64,000 nt of DNA from Juglans regia. Taxonomy: Eukaryota > Streptophyta > Magnoliopsida > Fagales > Juglandaceae. The notes under the pieces are model-generated. The model saw nothing but the letters and a program-made list of their open reading frames with translations. It made no database searches and had not been told where the DNA came from. Position 1 is the first letter of the stretch. Each line of letters begins with the position of its first letter. This document shows, piece by piece, positions 38,101-49,667 of this stretch. A program made the translations under genes and the position numbers. The DNA lies in NCBI RefSeq assembly GCF_001411555.2, contig NC_049904.1:31509370-31573369 (forward strand), given 5' to 3'.

Positions 38101-41100
38101 ATAGGGGAAACCAAGCTTATAAAGATCAGGAGCTGTCTAAAGCTGAGGATTTATACACCCAAGGGATAGTTTCTGTCCCTTCTAGTGAAAGATTGGGATG
38201 TTGTCTTAGGCCTCTCTTGCTGTGCTATAGCAACCGTGCAGCTACAAGGATGTTTCTTGGAAGAATAAGGGAAGCTTTGGGGGACTGTGTGATGGCTATC
38301 ACTCTAGATCCCAACTTTCTCAAAGCTCAAATGAGAGCTGCAAAGTAAGACTTCTGTTTGTATGATTTCACGTTATGTGTACAATATGATTTCAACTAGC
38401 CCTTAATTCGTGCAACAGAATACATTATTTTTTTTTATAATTGTAAGTATATTAATAAAAGAATAGGCAAAAGCCATGTTCAGTACAAAGAATGTCCTAG
38501 CTAAGTAGGAACATTGGAAATAAGGAAAGCATGGAAATCTTGGCCATTAAAATTAACGGAATTAGCCCAAGTACATAGGGTTCTAAACAAGAAAGCCTTT
38601 AGTTCCTCTATTGATCTTTCCTTGTCTTCAAAAGTCCTTTCGTTACGCTCCTGCCATAGACACCACATGACACAAATAGGCACCATCTTCCATATAGCCT
38701 TGATCTGTTTGTTACCTCTTAAATCTGTCCAACTAGCCAACATCTCCATCATGGACTCAGGCATAACCCATCCCAAGTCTAATCTTCTGAATACTTCATT
38801 CCATATCCCTCTAGCTATATCACAATGTAGTAGAAGATGATCCACCGATTCACCCTCTTTCTTGCACATGCAGCACCAATCAACGATGATCACTCCTCGT
38901 CTTCTCAAATTATCTGTTGTGAGTATCTTACCCAAAGAAGCAGTCCACACAAAAAACGCTGCTTTGAGGGGCGCCTTGTGTCTCCAAATCCTTTTCCAGG
39001 GGAATTGGGTTGGCTGTTCTTGTGATAAAGATTTATAATACGAGCGAACCAAGAATAAGCCTTTCCCCGTGTGTAACTACCACAATCTATCAGCTTGATG
39101 ATTGCTGCGTTTGAGAGAATATAAGAGGCTGAAAAAGGCTGCAAAAATATCAACTTCCCAATCATGTGCTGCCCGGGTAAAATTAATGTTCCATTGAATT
39201 TGTTCTCCCACTATTACCATAATTTCCGCCACGGATACATCATTATCACTTGCCACCCTAAAAAGAATAGGAAATAGATCCTTTAAAACCCCATTACCAC
39301 TCCAATTATCATACCAAAATTTGATCCTAGTCCCATTTCCAAGACAAAATCTTATATGCCTGGAAAAGACCCCCAAACCTCTTCTTATATGTTTCCACAA
39401 ACTCACACCATATGTCCCACTCACTTCATTGGTACACCATCCCCCCCATAATTCACCATATTTACTTTCGATCACCAGTTTCCATAATGCTTCAGGTTCT
39501 TTATGGTATCTCCACAACCATTTCCCAAGTAATGCCCGATTAAAGATTCTCAAATTTCTAATGCCCAACCCGCCAGAAGAGATAGGTCTACAAACATTTT
39601 CCCACCTGACTAGGTGAAATTTAAATTCTTCCCCCATTCCTCCCCATAGGAAATCTCGATGTAGTTTCTCAATGCGAACTGCCACACTTGCTGGGATAGG
39701 GAACAAGGATAGAAAATATGTCGGTAAGTTAGATAACGTACTCTTTATCAAGGTAATCCTACCGCCTTTTGACAAATACATTCTTTTCCATCCTGCTAAT
39801 CGACGCTCTACTTTCTCAATCACTATATCCCATATAGGAATCGCTCGTGAGACAGACCCCAATGGAAGCCCAAGGTATGTCATAGGGAGTGAAGCAATCT
39901 TACACCCCAGAGTATTAGCCAACTGTCTTATCCGTTGCACACCTCCAATAGGCACCATCTCTGATTTATCCAAGTTCACTTTCAACCCTGAAGCTGCTTC
40001 AAAACAAAGGAGAAGGGCCTTTAAGACACGAATCTGATTGTTGTCTGCCTCGCAAAAAATAAGAGTATCATCTGCAAACAATAAATGTGAAATATTAATT
40101 GATCCTCCCCCCGGGGATTCTATTGAATACCCATTCAGACACCCGTTTGCAACCAGAGCTGAAATCATTCTGCTCAAAGCCTCCATTACAATGACAAAAA
40201 GTAATGGTGACAATGGATCTCCTTGTCTAAGGCCTCGTGTACTATTAAAAAAACCCGTTGGACTTCCATTTATCAGCACTGAAAATTTTGTTGTAGAAAT
40301 ACACCAACGGATCCATGATCTCCATCTTTCCCTAAATCCACATCTCCTTAGAAGGTCTAGTAAAAATTCCCAATTTACATGATCATACGCTTTTTCCATG
40401 TCTAGTTTGCATAAGACCCCATTACTACCATCTTTTAGTTTGCTGTCCAAACATTCATTTGCGATAAGGACATCATCTAGGATCTGTCTATCCTTGACAA
40501 AAGCATTTTGAGGCTTTGAATTATCTTTCCCACTACCTCACTAAGGCGTTTTGCAAGAACCTTGGAAATGATCTTGTAAACCCCATTTATTAGGCTAATG
40601 GGTCGGAACTCCCTGATTTCTTCAGCCCCAACTCTCTTTGGAATCAAAACAAGAAATGTGGCATTTAGGCTTTTCTCGAAATGTCCAGCTTCATGAAACT
40701 CCTGGAACACCAACATGAGATCATCTTTTAGTATTTCCCAGCAAGTTTGAAAAAAACCATAGAAAACCCGTCAGGACCCGGAGCCTTGTCTTTGGCCATC
40801 TTCCTCACCACTTCGAAAACCTCACCCTCCTCAAACGGCCTCTCCAAGTGAATACCATCCCTAGGCCCGATAGAGTCGAAAGCTAATCCGTCAAGCTTTG
40901 GTCGCCAAACCTCCTGTTCAGTAAGTAGTTGTTCAAAGAACCCAACTACATGATCATTAATTCTCTGTTCATCCTTGCACTCTACCCCATCTATCTTCAG
41001 CATCTCAATATTATTAGATCTTCTGTGAGAATTGGCCACCCTATGGAAAAACTTAGTGCATCTATCACCTTCTTTCAACCATAGTGCTCTCGACTTTTGC

Positions 41101-44100
41101 CGCCACGAAATCTCTTCTAGTAGAATGATCCTCTCAAGATCTGCAACCAGCTCTAATTTTTTAATCATTTCGTCCTGTGATAAAGACCTGGACTCTTGAA
41201 TCCTATCCATTTCAGCGATCTCCCTTGTCTTGGTTTTCTTCTGTTCCCCAATATCTCCAAAAGACTGTCTATTCCATAATTTTAAATCTTGTTTTAAAGC
41301 TTTCAATTTCCCCGCCAGAATAAAACTTGGAGTGCCCTGAAAATGATAAGATGACCACCACTGTTTGACCCTATCAACAAAACCTTCTGTTTCCAGCCAT
41401 ATATTTTCAAACTTAAAATACCTACGTCTTCTTTGAATCCCACCAGAATCCAACATAATTGGCCAATGATCCGAACATAATCTAGGCATTCTTTTTTGCC
41501 AAACCTCAGGGAAATGACTTTCCCACTCAGGAGAAATTAAGAATCTATCTATTCGAGACCACGATTGATTATTAGCCCACGTACCTAAGCCTCCCGCCAT
41601 AGGTAGATCCACAAGATTCAACTCAAAAATACATTCCGAAAAATCAGCCATAGCTGGCCGTATTCTTCTATTACCAAAGCTCTCACTAGGGAATCTTGTT
41701 ACGTTAAAATCTCCTCCAATACACCATGGAAGATCCCACCAACTGTATACTCCAGCTAATTCATCCCACAAAAGTCTACGATCCATGTCTGAATTTGGAC
41801 CATAGACCCCTGCAAATGCCCACAAAAATCCATCCGAGACGCTCATAAACGAGCATGCTACCGTAAAAGCCCCAATAAACTCCTCCTTTTTCTCCACTAC
41901 CCTTTGATCCCACATCACCAAAACACCTCCTGATGCCCCATTAGCTGCCAAGTATACCCACTCCACATGTGTGCAGCTCCATACACTTCTTACAATACTT
42001 GTGGTGATAGCTTTCAACTTCGTCTCCTGTAAACAAACAATGTCCGCCTTCCATTCTCTCAACAAGTTTCTCACTTGAAGTCTCTTACTCAACACATTTA
42101 GGCCACGGACATTCCATGAAACTATTTTTGGTTTCATTTGGGAAGGGCCAGCCCCTTTCCTTTAGTCCTTTCCCTACTAGAACTACCTTCAGAATTCATT
42201 GACCATGTCAACCTCCTAAGCTCGCGCTGTTTTTTGGATCCTATTTTCTTTTGTTGTTGATGGCCTGCTTCAATGGCTGTGAGGAGTGCCATGAATTTCT
42301 CCTCATACCCTTCACATTTCAATCCCACAATTTCCTGAATATCTTTTACTGTTTTAAAAACCCAATCTGAAGCATTCGACTGATCTGGGAATAAACAGCT
42401 CAACGGGAAAGGATTTTGAATTTGAAATTCCTGTAGTTCCTCCAGACCTACTTCATCCATAGAGTTATTTGACACCTGAATAAGCCTCTGGGAATTTTCC
42501 TCATCCGAAAGGAATAAATCTTCACTTGCCGAATCTCCCATTTCACTGTCCCTCCTAAATACGTCTTCGTTGTTTGGCTCAGAAGTGTACGTCGGACCTT
42601 CATCACCCCCCCCACTCCCCATCGACACGTTCTGTGCACCTTCAGTACCTCCCCCACTCCCCATCGGCGCGTTCTGTGCACTCGGAGGAGGAAGAACTAC
42701 GCTCGGTGGTGGTGGAAGAACCACTTCTCGGGTCGACGTGTGCTTCTCACCTTCCTGCTGGATCAGTGTCTTCGTTGGCGACTTCTGAGTTCGTCGCGAC
42801 GATGATTCCGACAAGTCTTCATCCTGTTTATGGTGCTGCGACATCGATGACGGCTACTCTCCTCCCTTCGCAGAAGTTGCCCTAGGCCTCCAGAGGTTTC
42901 GGGTCTTGAAGATGGGCCTCCATCTTCCGCGCGGGTCTCGGGCCTGTCTTGAAGATGGGCCCATAAGAGATGGCTCTCCCGTTGTCTGCCCCTTCCCCTT
43001 ATCATCCCTTAAACGCCCCGTTTCAACAAGACCCATTCCATCCCCGACAACACGCACCACCTTTTCGACTTCCTTCTGCAGGTTCCTCAACTGCCACTGC
43101 ACGTCCCTCACCATACAGTGTACCTCCCGCATGTCTCTCTCGAAATCTCCTTCTCGAAAATAGCCCTGGTGACCTCGAGACCCTTCTCCTCCGCCAGCCC
43201 CTTTCCTTGGCTCAACGCATGTCTCTGTCGATGTTAAAGCTTCTTTATAGGATTGAAATTGAGTCTCCTTCCCCCACTGCCTTCTCTGAATATGATCACC
43301 ATACCCAGCGGCCTTTCTACCCAGCAGAGTGGCCTTCCTTAGCACCTCCCTCAATCTTCTCCATCCCCTTCCTCCCTCTTCTTCAGGAATCAAAATGAGA
43401 CTACGGCGACCCCCTTCAGCATACACAGCAATCTCCAAGAATCTGCCACGTTTATTGGAACATCTCTGCGCTATGAAACTCCGGTACCCCTCCCTTGTTG
43501 ATGAATAATAATCCTTTTTAACACCCGTCTCACTCTCCTCCAAAACTCTCTCAAGCCACTGTGCAGTGCTCAAGCCCATCAATATCTCCTGTTTAAACCT
43601 CCTACCTCTCTCAGTGATACGTATGAGACCTCCTTCTCTCATGATGGAGAAGATTTTTGCTTAAATGACAAGTTCCCAAAAACTTCCCATACTTTTCTCC
43701 AGATGATATGCCTTTTTCCAGATGATGCCAATCTAAATTCTACACTAGACTACATGCTAATCACCACTGGACTACATGATAATCACCATAAGAAAATACC
43801 AACACAGCAGCAATACACAAGAAGACTAAGAGAAGAAAATATTGTAACAGAATACATTATTATAAGCAAAAGAACTTATTTGAACTGAATGATATGCCAA
43901 ACCAAGTTTTTCTGTAGGGCAAATTAACAAGACTAAATTTGGTGAGTTCTAAGCCATAGTTATGCTAAAGTTTTAGGTGGTTAAGTTAACAATTTTGGTT
44001 ATAATGAGTCAAAATTTGGATCTTGTTTGAACCATGAATGACTTTTTTACCACCACTAATGAAACTAGCTATTTTTCTCCTTAGTTGCCAACTTGTCCTT

Positions 44101-47100
44101 GGGGAAGTGGACGATGCTATGCAGTGTTTTAATAAGTGCTTAGAATCAGGGGGTGGTGTTTGCTTGGATCGGAAATTCATAATAGAGGCTGCCGATGGCC
44201 TTCAAAAGGCTCAGGTACTGCATTTATTTTAGTGCTGATGTCATGTTCCTGTAATACCGGTTTTTTTATCCTTTTTTTATTGGTCCTGTAATACTGGTTT
44301 TGATATGTTTATATAATTATATATATATATATATATTCAGTACCAATAAGCTCAAGCTCAAACGGAATTTCCTACCCTCACAAGAACAAGGTAGAGGGTA
44401 AGCTTGTGGGTTTTAGATCTATTGAGTGTCTGAATAACTAACCTTTATACAAAACATAGTTTGATAAATGTAGTTTAGAGAAATCCTCCCAACCCCCACA
44501 ATTTTATAATATGTGGTATTTTATTATCACGTAACATTTTTAATTGAATGAAATCATTGGGATGGAAATAGAACGTGGATATTTGTCATATCCAGCACTT
44601 TACAATTTTCTTCAGATCAACCTGTAGCAATGTTTTTACAAGATGTGCTTTGCTTTTGCTTCTTAAGTTTGTCAATAGTTTGCCATGGAAAAGAAGGCAT
44701 ATGGCACTCAATGGTGAAAGTCAAGTATGATAGCATGTGGGGTGAATGGTGCTCTCAAGAAGTAGGAGGGTCTTATGGGGTTGGAGGGTAGAAATACATG
44801 AGGGGAGGGTCTTTATGATTATTGTATTACATTATTATGTTGTAATGCTTCCTTTCAGAAACTGCTAATCCTATGGTAGTCTTTTTTTCTCTGACATATG
44901 TTTCTCTTGTTCAAGGATCTTTTTTTTTTTTTTTTTAATTTCTGTGGCTAATAATCTTGCGCTGACTAATTATGTGGCTTTTGTTTGTACCAGAAAGTGG
45001 CTGAGAATACAAATCGTGCTGCCAAGCTTTTGGAACAGAGAACGTCTGATGCTGCTCTTATTGCTTTAGAAATAATTGCCGAGGCCTTGTCTATTAGTTT
45101 ATACTCGGAAAAATTACTTGAAATGAAAGCAGAGGCTCTGTATATGGTCTGTGATGACTCTCTACTCTTATGTTAATTCATTACAAGTAGAACGTTTGTG
45201 TATGTGTATTATGTATAAGCCTCAGGTCAAGGTCTCAACCTCAGCTATGTTATTCTGTGGCATGTTGCAGTTGCACAAGTATGAAGAGGCAATTCAGCTT
45301 TGTGAGCAGAGTCTTTCTTTTGCCGAAAAGAATTGTGCCTCGCTGAGCACTGTAGCAAATGTGGAGAGTTATGGGTATGAAGTTTACTCAACTGTTAGGC
45401 TGTGGAGGTGGTGCTTGATACCCAAGTGCTACTTTCATTTGGGAAGGCTTGAGGCAGCCCTTGAGCTACTTCAGAAGCTGGAACAAGCGGAATCTATTAC
45501 AGACAGGTAATACACAATCTTTATGAAGCAAAGATTATTTTTCCATTTTTCCAGTTTAATCAGTATATTTCTTTCTTCTTCTGGCTTTGAGGTTTCTGAC
45601 GCATATTTAAATATGTAGGTACATAAATAAGAATTTGGAATTGTCCACATCATTAGCTGTAACCATACGTGAACTTTTACGCCACAAGGTATGCCTCCCT
45701 CACTGATCCCTTGTCTTTTCTCCATAGGATTTACTAAGCATATGTTGAAACCCACATTATTTATTGGTTTGTGGGGAATCATACATGGATGCCTCTTCTC
45801 CCTGGTTGTGATGCGTATTTTTTCCACCAGAACTCTGCAGAATTCTCTTTCGAGAAAACTCTAACCCATACACTAAAATATTTATTGCTGTTCAGAAAAT
45901 TTTCTACGAGTTTTCTGCTTTCCTGCTAATTTAGTCCATTAGATTTAGTCTGGTTTTGTTCGGTTTTGCATATAGGGGAAAACTTACATATTTTAGTTCT
46001 AATATTTTTAGTAGAAAATTCACCTTATTTTGCGTTATTCAGAATAAGGCAATAGAGTGGGCCAAGTTAATTAATCTAGCGATTCCAATTATTGTTTTTC
46101 CTTTTTAATTGTATGATCCCCATCATTGATTACTAACTTTTTTTGTTAAGGGGATAAAGTGGGTAAATCTAGCCTAGTAATTTGATGTCGTTAATATATT
46201 TTGTTTTTTTTTTTAAATGAATTGGCTAGAGTGACCTCCATGCTTAAGTTCCTATAACAATAGGTTCCACATCTCACGTACTTTGATTGCACTTTCTGCG
46301 CAATCATGTACTTAATTGTATGATCCCCATCTCATGTTCTTTGATTGCGATTTTTAATAAAATCTTACTCCTTATAAAAAAAAATTCAATGATGCTCTCA
46401 TTTAGATATTAGGCTCAATCAACTTTTGCATTATGCAGTTCATGCTTTTATGTATTATATGGGTATGTGGGATTTAAAGGATCAGTATCTTACTTTTTGT
46501 TTGATGCGACTCTTGATATACCCAGCACTTTTTGTTGGTAGATGTATCTTGCGAACATATTAATGAATTTTTAAATTGAATTTGCATTGTTGTTATTGAA
46601 TTTATCCATTCATTTTTTCACAATTCTCGTAATGAACAGAGAGCAGGGAATGAAGCATTTCAAACCAGAAAGTATACTGAGGCAATAGAGCACTACACGA
46701 TTGCTTTATCTAGCAATGTCCAATCACGTCCTTTTTCAGCCATCTGTCTTTGTAATCGTGCTGCAGCATTCCAAGCTTTAGGCCAAACTGCTGATGCTAT
46801 CGCAGATTGTAGTCTTGCCGTCACCCTCGATGGAAATTATGCTAAGGTGTGTCTTTGAGCTAATATGTAGTGGATTCCTTGCTAATATGTAGTGGATTCC
46901 TTGCGCATGTACGACTTATTTTTGTTTTGAATACTTTCTCTAGTGATGTGAAACCAGTACATGACTGCTTTTTTTTATTATGTTGGCCAGTAAAGATAGA
47001 ACGAACTTGTGAAAAAGAAGCTTTTTTTCTCTAATTGTAAATAGCAGACCAAAGCATACCAAGCTTTGTTCCTGAGCTCCTGTTGTGATGCAGGCTGTTC

Positions 47101-48774
47101 GCAGAAGAGCCACACTGCATGAGATGATCAGAGATTACAAACAAGCAGCTAGTGACCTTCAGAGACTTGTATCAATTCTTGAAAATTGTTTTGATAAGAA
47201 AGCCAAACAATCTGGCACACCAGATAGATCCACTAGCAGTGTGAAAGAATTAAGGCAAGCTCAAAAGCATCTGCCTTTGATGGAAGAAAAGGCTAAAGAG
47301 GGAATTCCCTTGGATTTCTACCTTATTTTGTAAGTTTTTCACTTTGATTGGAGCCTTCAGAACTTGGTATTTTCAGTTCTGCCTAATCTATTTAGTGTTG
47401 AAGCATATGATGGTTATTATAAAATAAAGCAAGAATTCCAAATGATGTTGTGCATTAGATTGAAGAGCGAATGGGCATTTCTTTTCTTTTGCCTCTTTTT
47501 GTTTTTTTTTTTGGGGGGGGGAGACGGTCGTGTGCACTTTGGCAAGACACTGATGAGTGATAATCACGAGACAACAATCCCTCATTTTACCCAAATAACA
47601 TTTTACCCAATTTTTTGGTTATCTTGTGTTTACTTCTTTAGTGGAATTAGCTCGGACCACAATTGCAAGATGAATTTAATAAGATATGAAGTATTGATAG
47701 TTTGGAGTTGTGAAGCTCTTCTTCTGTGGCTTGCCTTACTGTCTATTTCAAGTTTTTGTTATTCACTATGTAAAACCATAAATTACAGGGGAATCAAACC
47801 ATCTGACCCTGTATCTGATATCAAGAAGGCATATCGTAAGGCAGCTCTCAGACATCACCCAGACAAGGTTTAAAGCTTTCTTTATGCTTAAATATTAGTT
47901 TAATCATTATGTGAAATACATGGTTTTCACTCATCTTAGGAATTGTCTTTTAATCTTTCTTTTAATGTTTTTGGTGGGTTTTAGGCTGGCCAGTTCCTGG
48001 CAAGAAGTGAAAGTGGAGATGAAGGGCAACTCTGGAAGGAAATCTCCCAGGAGGTTCACAAGGATGCTGATAGGATTTTTAAAATGATTGGAGAGGCATA
48101 TGCAGTACTTTCAGATGCCAACAAGGTTTGCTGCCCACATGATAACCAAATCTTTAGAACTTTTTTGTGGTTGATTGCATTTCCAGCATTGTTTCTGTTC
48201 GTCACTAGTGATTCCAACCTTGTTTTCCTTGGCTTGTGTGTGTGTGTGCGCGCAAGCGCTCGTGTTAAGGAAAGACATTAATCTGATTGATTATAACTCA
48301 ATAGAAGCTACCTTGGGGCTTGGGTGCAATAAATTTTGTAGCATAGGGATGGGGAAAGTTTTCTAGTCCTAAGGAGCAAAATTATTTGATCAATGTGATT
48401 ATGACACCAAAATCTATGTCGTTTTGAACTTACCTTGTGGACCTTGGTAAATTTATTAGGCCTATGGTGAAGAGAAGGAATTTTCAGTGCATTAAGGCAT
48501 TATAGACGAGATATAGCGTCACTTGTCTTTGCATTATTATCTTATTTTTATTTTTATATTTCAGCAACTTCTCTACCCTGATTGACAATTCTGTGAACAG
48601 CGCTCAGAATATGATCTTGAAGAGGATAGGAGGAAAGCCCCAAAAGAAAGCCACAGAAGTGAGGGTTATAGAAGAACTTCAAATGTTTACAGCTCTCCAT
48701 TTGAAAGTAGTACTACCAGAGGAAACTGGTGGGAGGATTGGAAGACGCATGGAAACTCACATTCTCAATGGTAA
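35172..48774 (+). CDS. TPR and DnaJ domain co-chaperone with FG-motif N-terminal region
   Basis: It is likely an Hsp70/Hsp90 co-chaperone of the DNAJC7/TPR2 type. Eleven exons join in phase: 35172-37975, 38105-38344, 44085-44214, 44994-45146, 45271-45506, 45619-45688, 46640-46846, 47094-47329, 47789-47867, 47985-48125 and 48601-48774, giving 1489 residues. The first 930 residues are Ser/Gly/Lys-rich and look disordered, with five F(V/A)FG motifs at about residues 162, 212, 315, 408 and 476. TPR repeats follow ([42 protein letters not shown]; [20 protein letters not shown]). A J domain ([30 protein letters not shown]) is split across exons and has the HPD tripeptide. Intron 2 is 5.7 kb because it holds an antisense LINE. 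The fifth exon and its neighbours show no alternative frames. Specific partners are not predictable here. Confidence 0.92.
38501..42137 (-). pseudogene. LINE ORF2 (endonuclease-reverse transcriptase), frameshifted
   Basis: The apurinic-type endonuclease begins at 42137 with [10 protein letters not shown] and shows CLQETK, GGDFNV and SDHWPIML in order. The reverse transcriptase part (40716-39077) has [42 protein letters not shown] and the catalytic LFADDTLIF. The C-terminus (39052-38501) carries the zf-RVT-type [19 protein letters not shown]. Frame changes occur near 40740 and 40510, and an in-frame TAG lies at 39079-39077. The protein could not be made intact. Confidence 0.92.
42134..43642 (-). 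pseudogene. LINE ORF1, interrupted by one in-frame stop
   Basis: The reading frame starts at 43642 and is broken by a TAG at about 42856-42854. It continues in the same frame through 42844 to a TGA at 42136-42134. The first part (about 262 codons) is Arg/Glu-rich with a coiled-coil-like stretch ([20 protein letters not shown]). The second part is Ser/Pro-rich and acidic. ORF1 proteins of this class are RNA-binding. The final TGA overlaps the ORF2 ATG as ATGA. Confidence 0.8.
46861..46904 (+). repeat. Exact 22-bp tandem duplication in a TPR-DnaJ intron
   Basis: The 22-bp unit beginning TAATATGTAGTGGATTCC occurs twice back to back, 14 bp after the exon-7 splice donor. Its perfection implies a recent duplication. 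Confidence 0.9.
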
Positions 48775-49667
48775 GAAGTAAGAACACACTGGAAGTGTCA
48801 TATTTTTTAAGTGACTGGGTCATGGTACAAGAGCATGACAGATTATAGCAGTCCTAGTTCCACAAAGAATCTTTGGACATTACTGGGTACTGATCTAGTC
48901 CCAGCCTCTGGTATTTAGCAGCCAAGTTATACATTTTGTTGGAAGTGACCGATCATCGGTTTAAGAATGGTAGTGTATGCGCATATCGCATTTTGATTAC
49001 GAAGATTCCATACATAAAGAGTGGAAGGTTCCCTGACACAGCATCTCAGCCCCTCAACGAATGCTAATTATGAAGGAGAGATGAAGTTATTTGGCATACC
49101 TCGATTTTGATAGAAAAAATGGAGTCCATATTCAATTGTAATTTTTGTATTGTTCTTACAAATGGCTTTTTATAGCTATTTATAGAAGATGCATGCTAAT
49201 TGTTATTACCTTACAGCGGTGCCATCTGTCGCTTGTCTTGTAATAATGAGTTAGTTTTGTGGTTCTCTCATTTCTCCCCATCCATACTATTACTGGGGAA
49301 AAGATGGATATCAAAGAAAAATGAAGAGTACCAAATATCAACATTGGTGATCTAACCTTTGGCTTTCTGTAATGAATGTATCCCCCCCACTCTGCCTCGC
49401 CTCAGATTTGGGGAATTGACGTTTTGGTAGAAAATAGTCAAGACGATCAACAGGCAAAAATGTGGAGAGAGAGAGAGAGAGAGAGAGAGCTCTTTAGATC
49501 TAATATTCCTTGCCAGAATTGCATAATTTCTAGTCTCTAATTCTGGGAATTGAAATTACTCACTGGAATTGCACAAATTTGAATCTTTCACTCAGCCCAA
49601 AAGAAACAAAATTTCGAATAATATGGAAATGTGAATGAATAACTCCCTAGAAACTTCACCACAAAAC
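48775..49667. other. Convergent 3' regions of TPR-DnaJ and eIF3e genes
   Basis: No ORF is supported. The region probably contains both 3' UTRs. An (AG)n microsatellite lies at about 49464-49489. Confidence 0.55.

Larger units (their letters stand above)
38429..43845 (-). mobile_element. Nearly full-length L1-type LINE retrotransposon
   Basis: About 5.4 kb, in minus orientation within intron 2 of the TPR-DnaJ gene. It is flanked by the identical 15-bp repeat AACAGAATACATTAT at 38414-38428 and 43846-43860. The 3' A-tail is the T run just after 38428. It has a 5' leader of about 200 bp, ORF1 (43642-42134) and ORF2 (42137-38501) with endonuclease, reverse transcriptase and C-terminal zinc-knuckle-like segments. 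Two frameshifts and two in-frame stops show that it is no longer autonomous, but its integrity suggests moderate youth. Confidence 0.94.

Noticed and set aside
42570..43398. Plus-strand ORFs in the LINE
   Set aside because: Antisense shadows of the Arg/Pro-rich ORF1.
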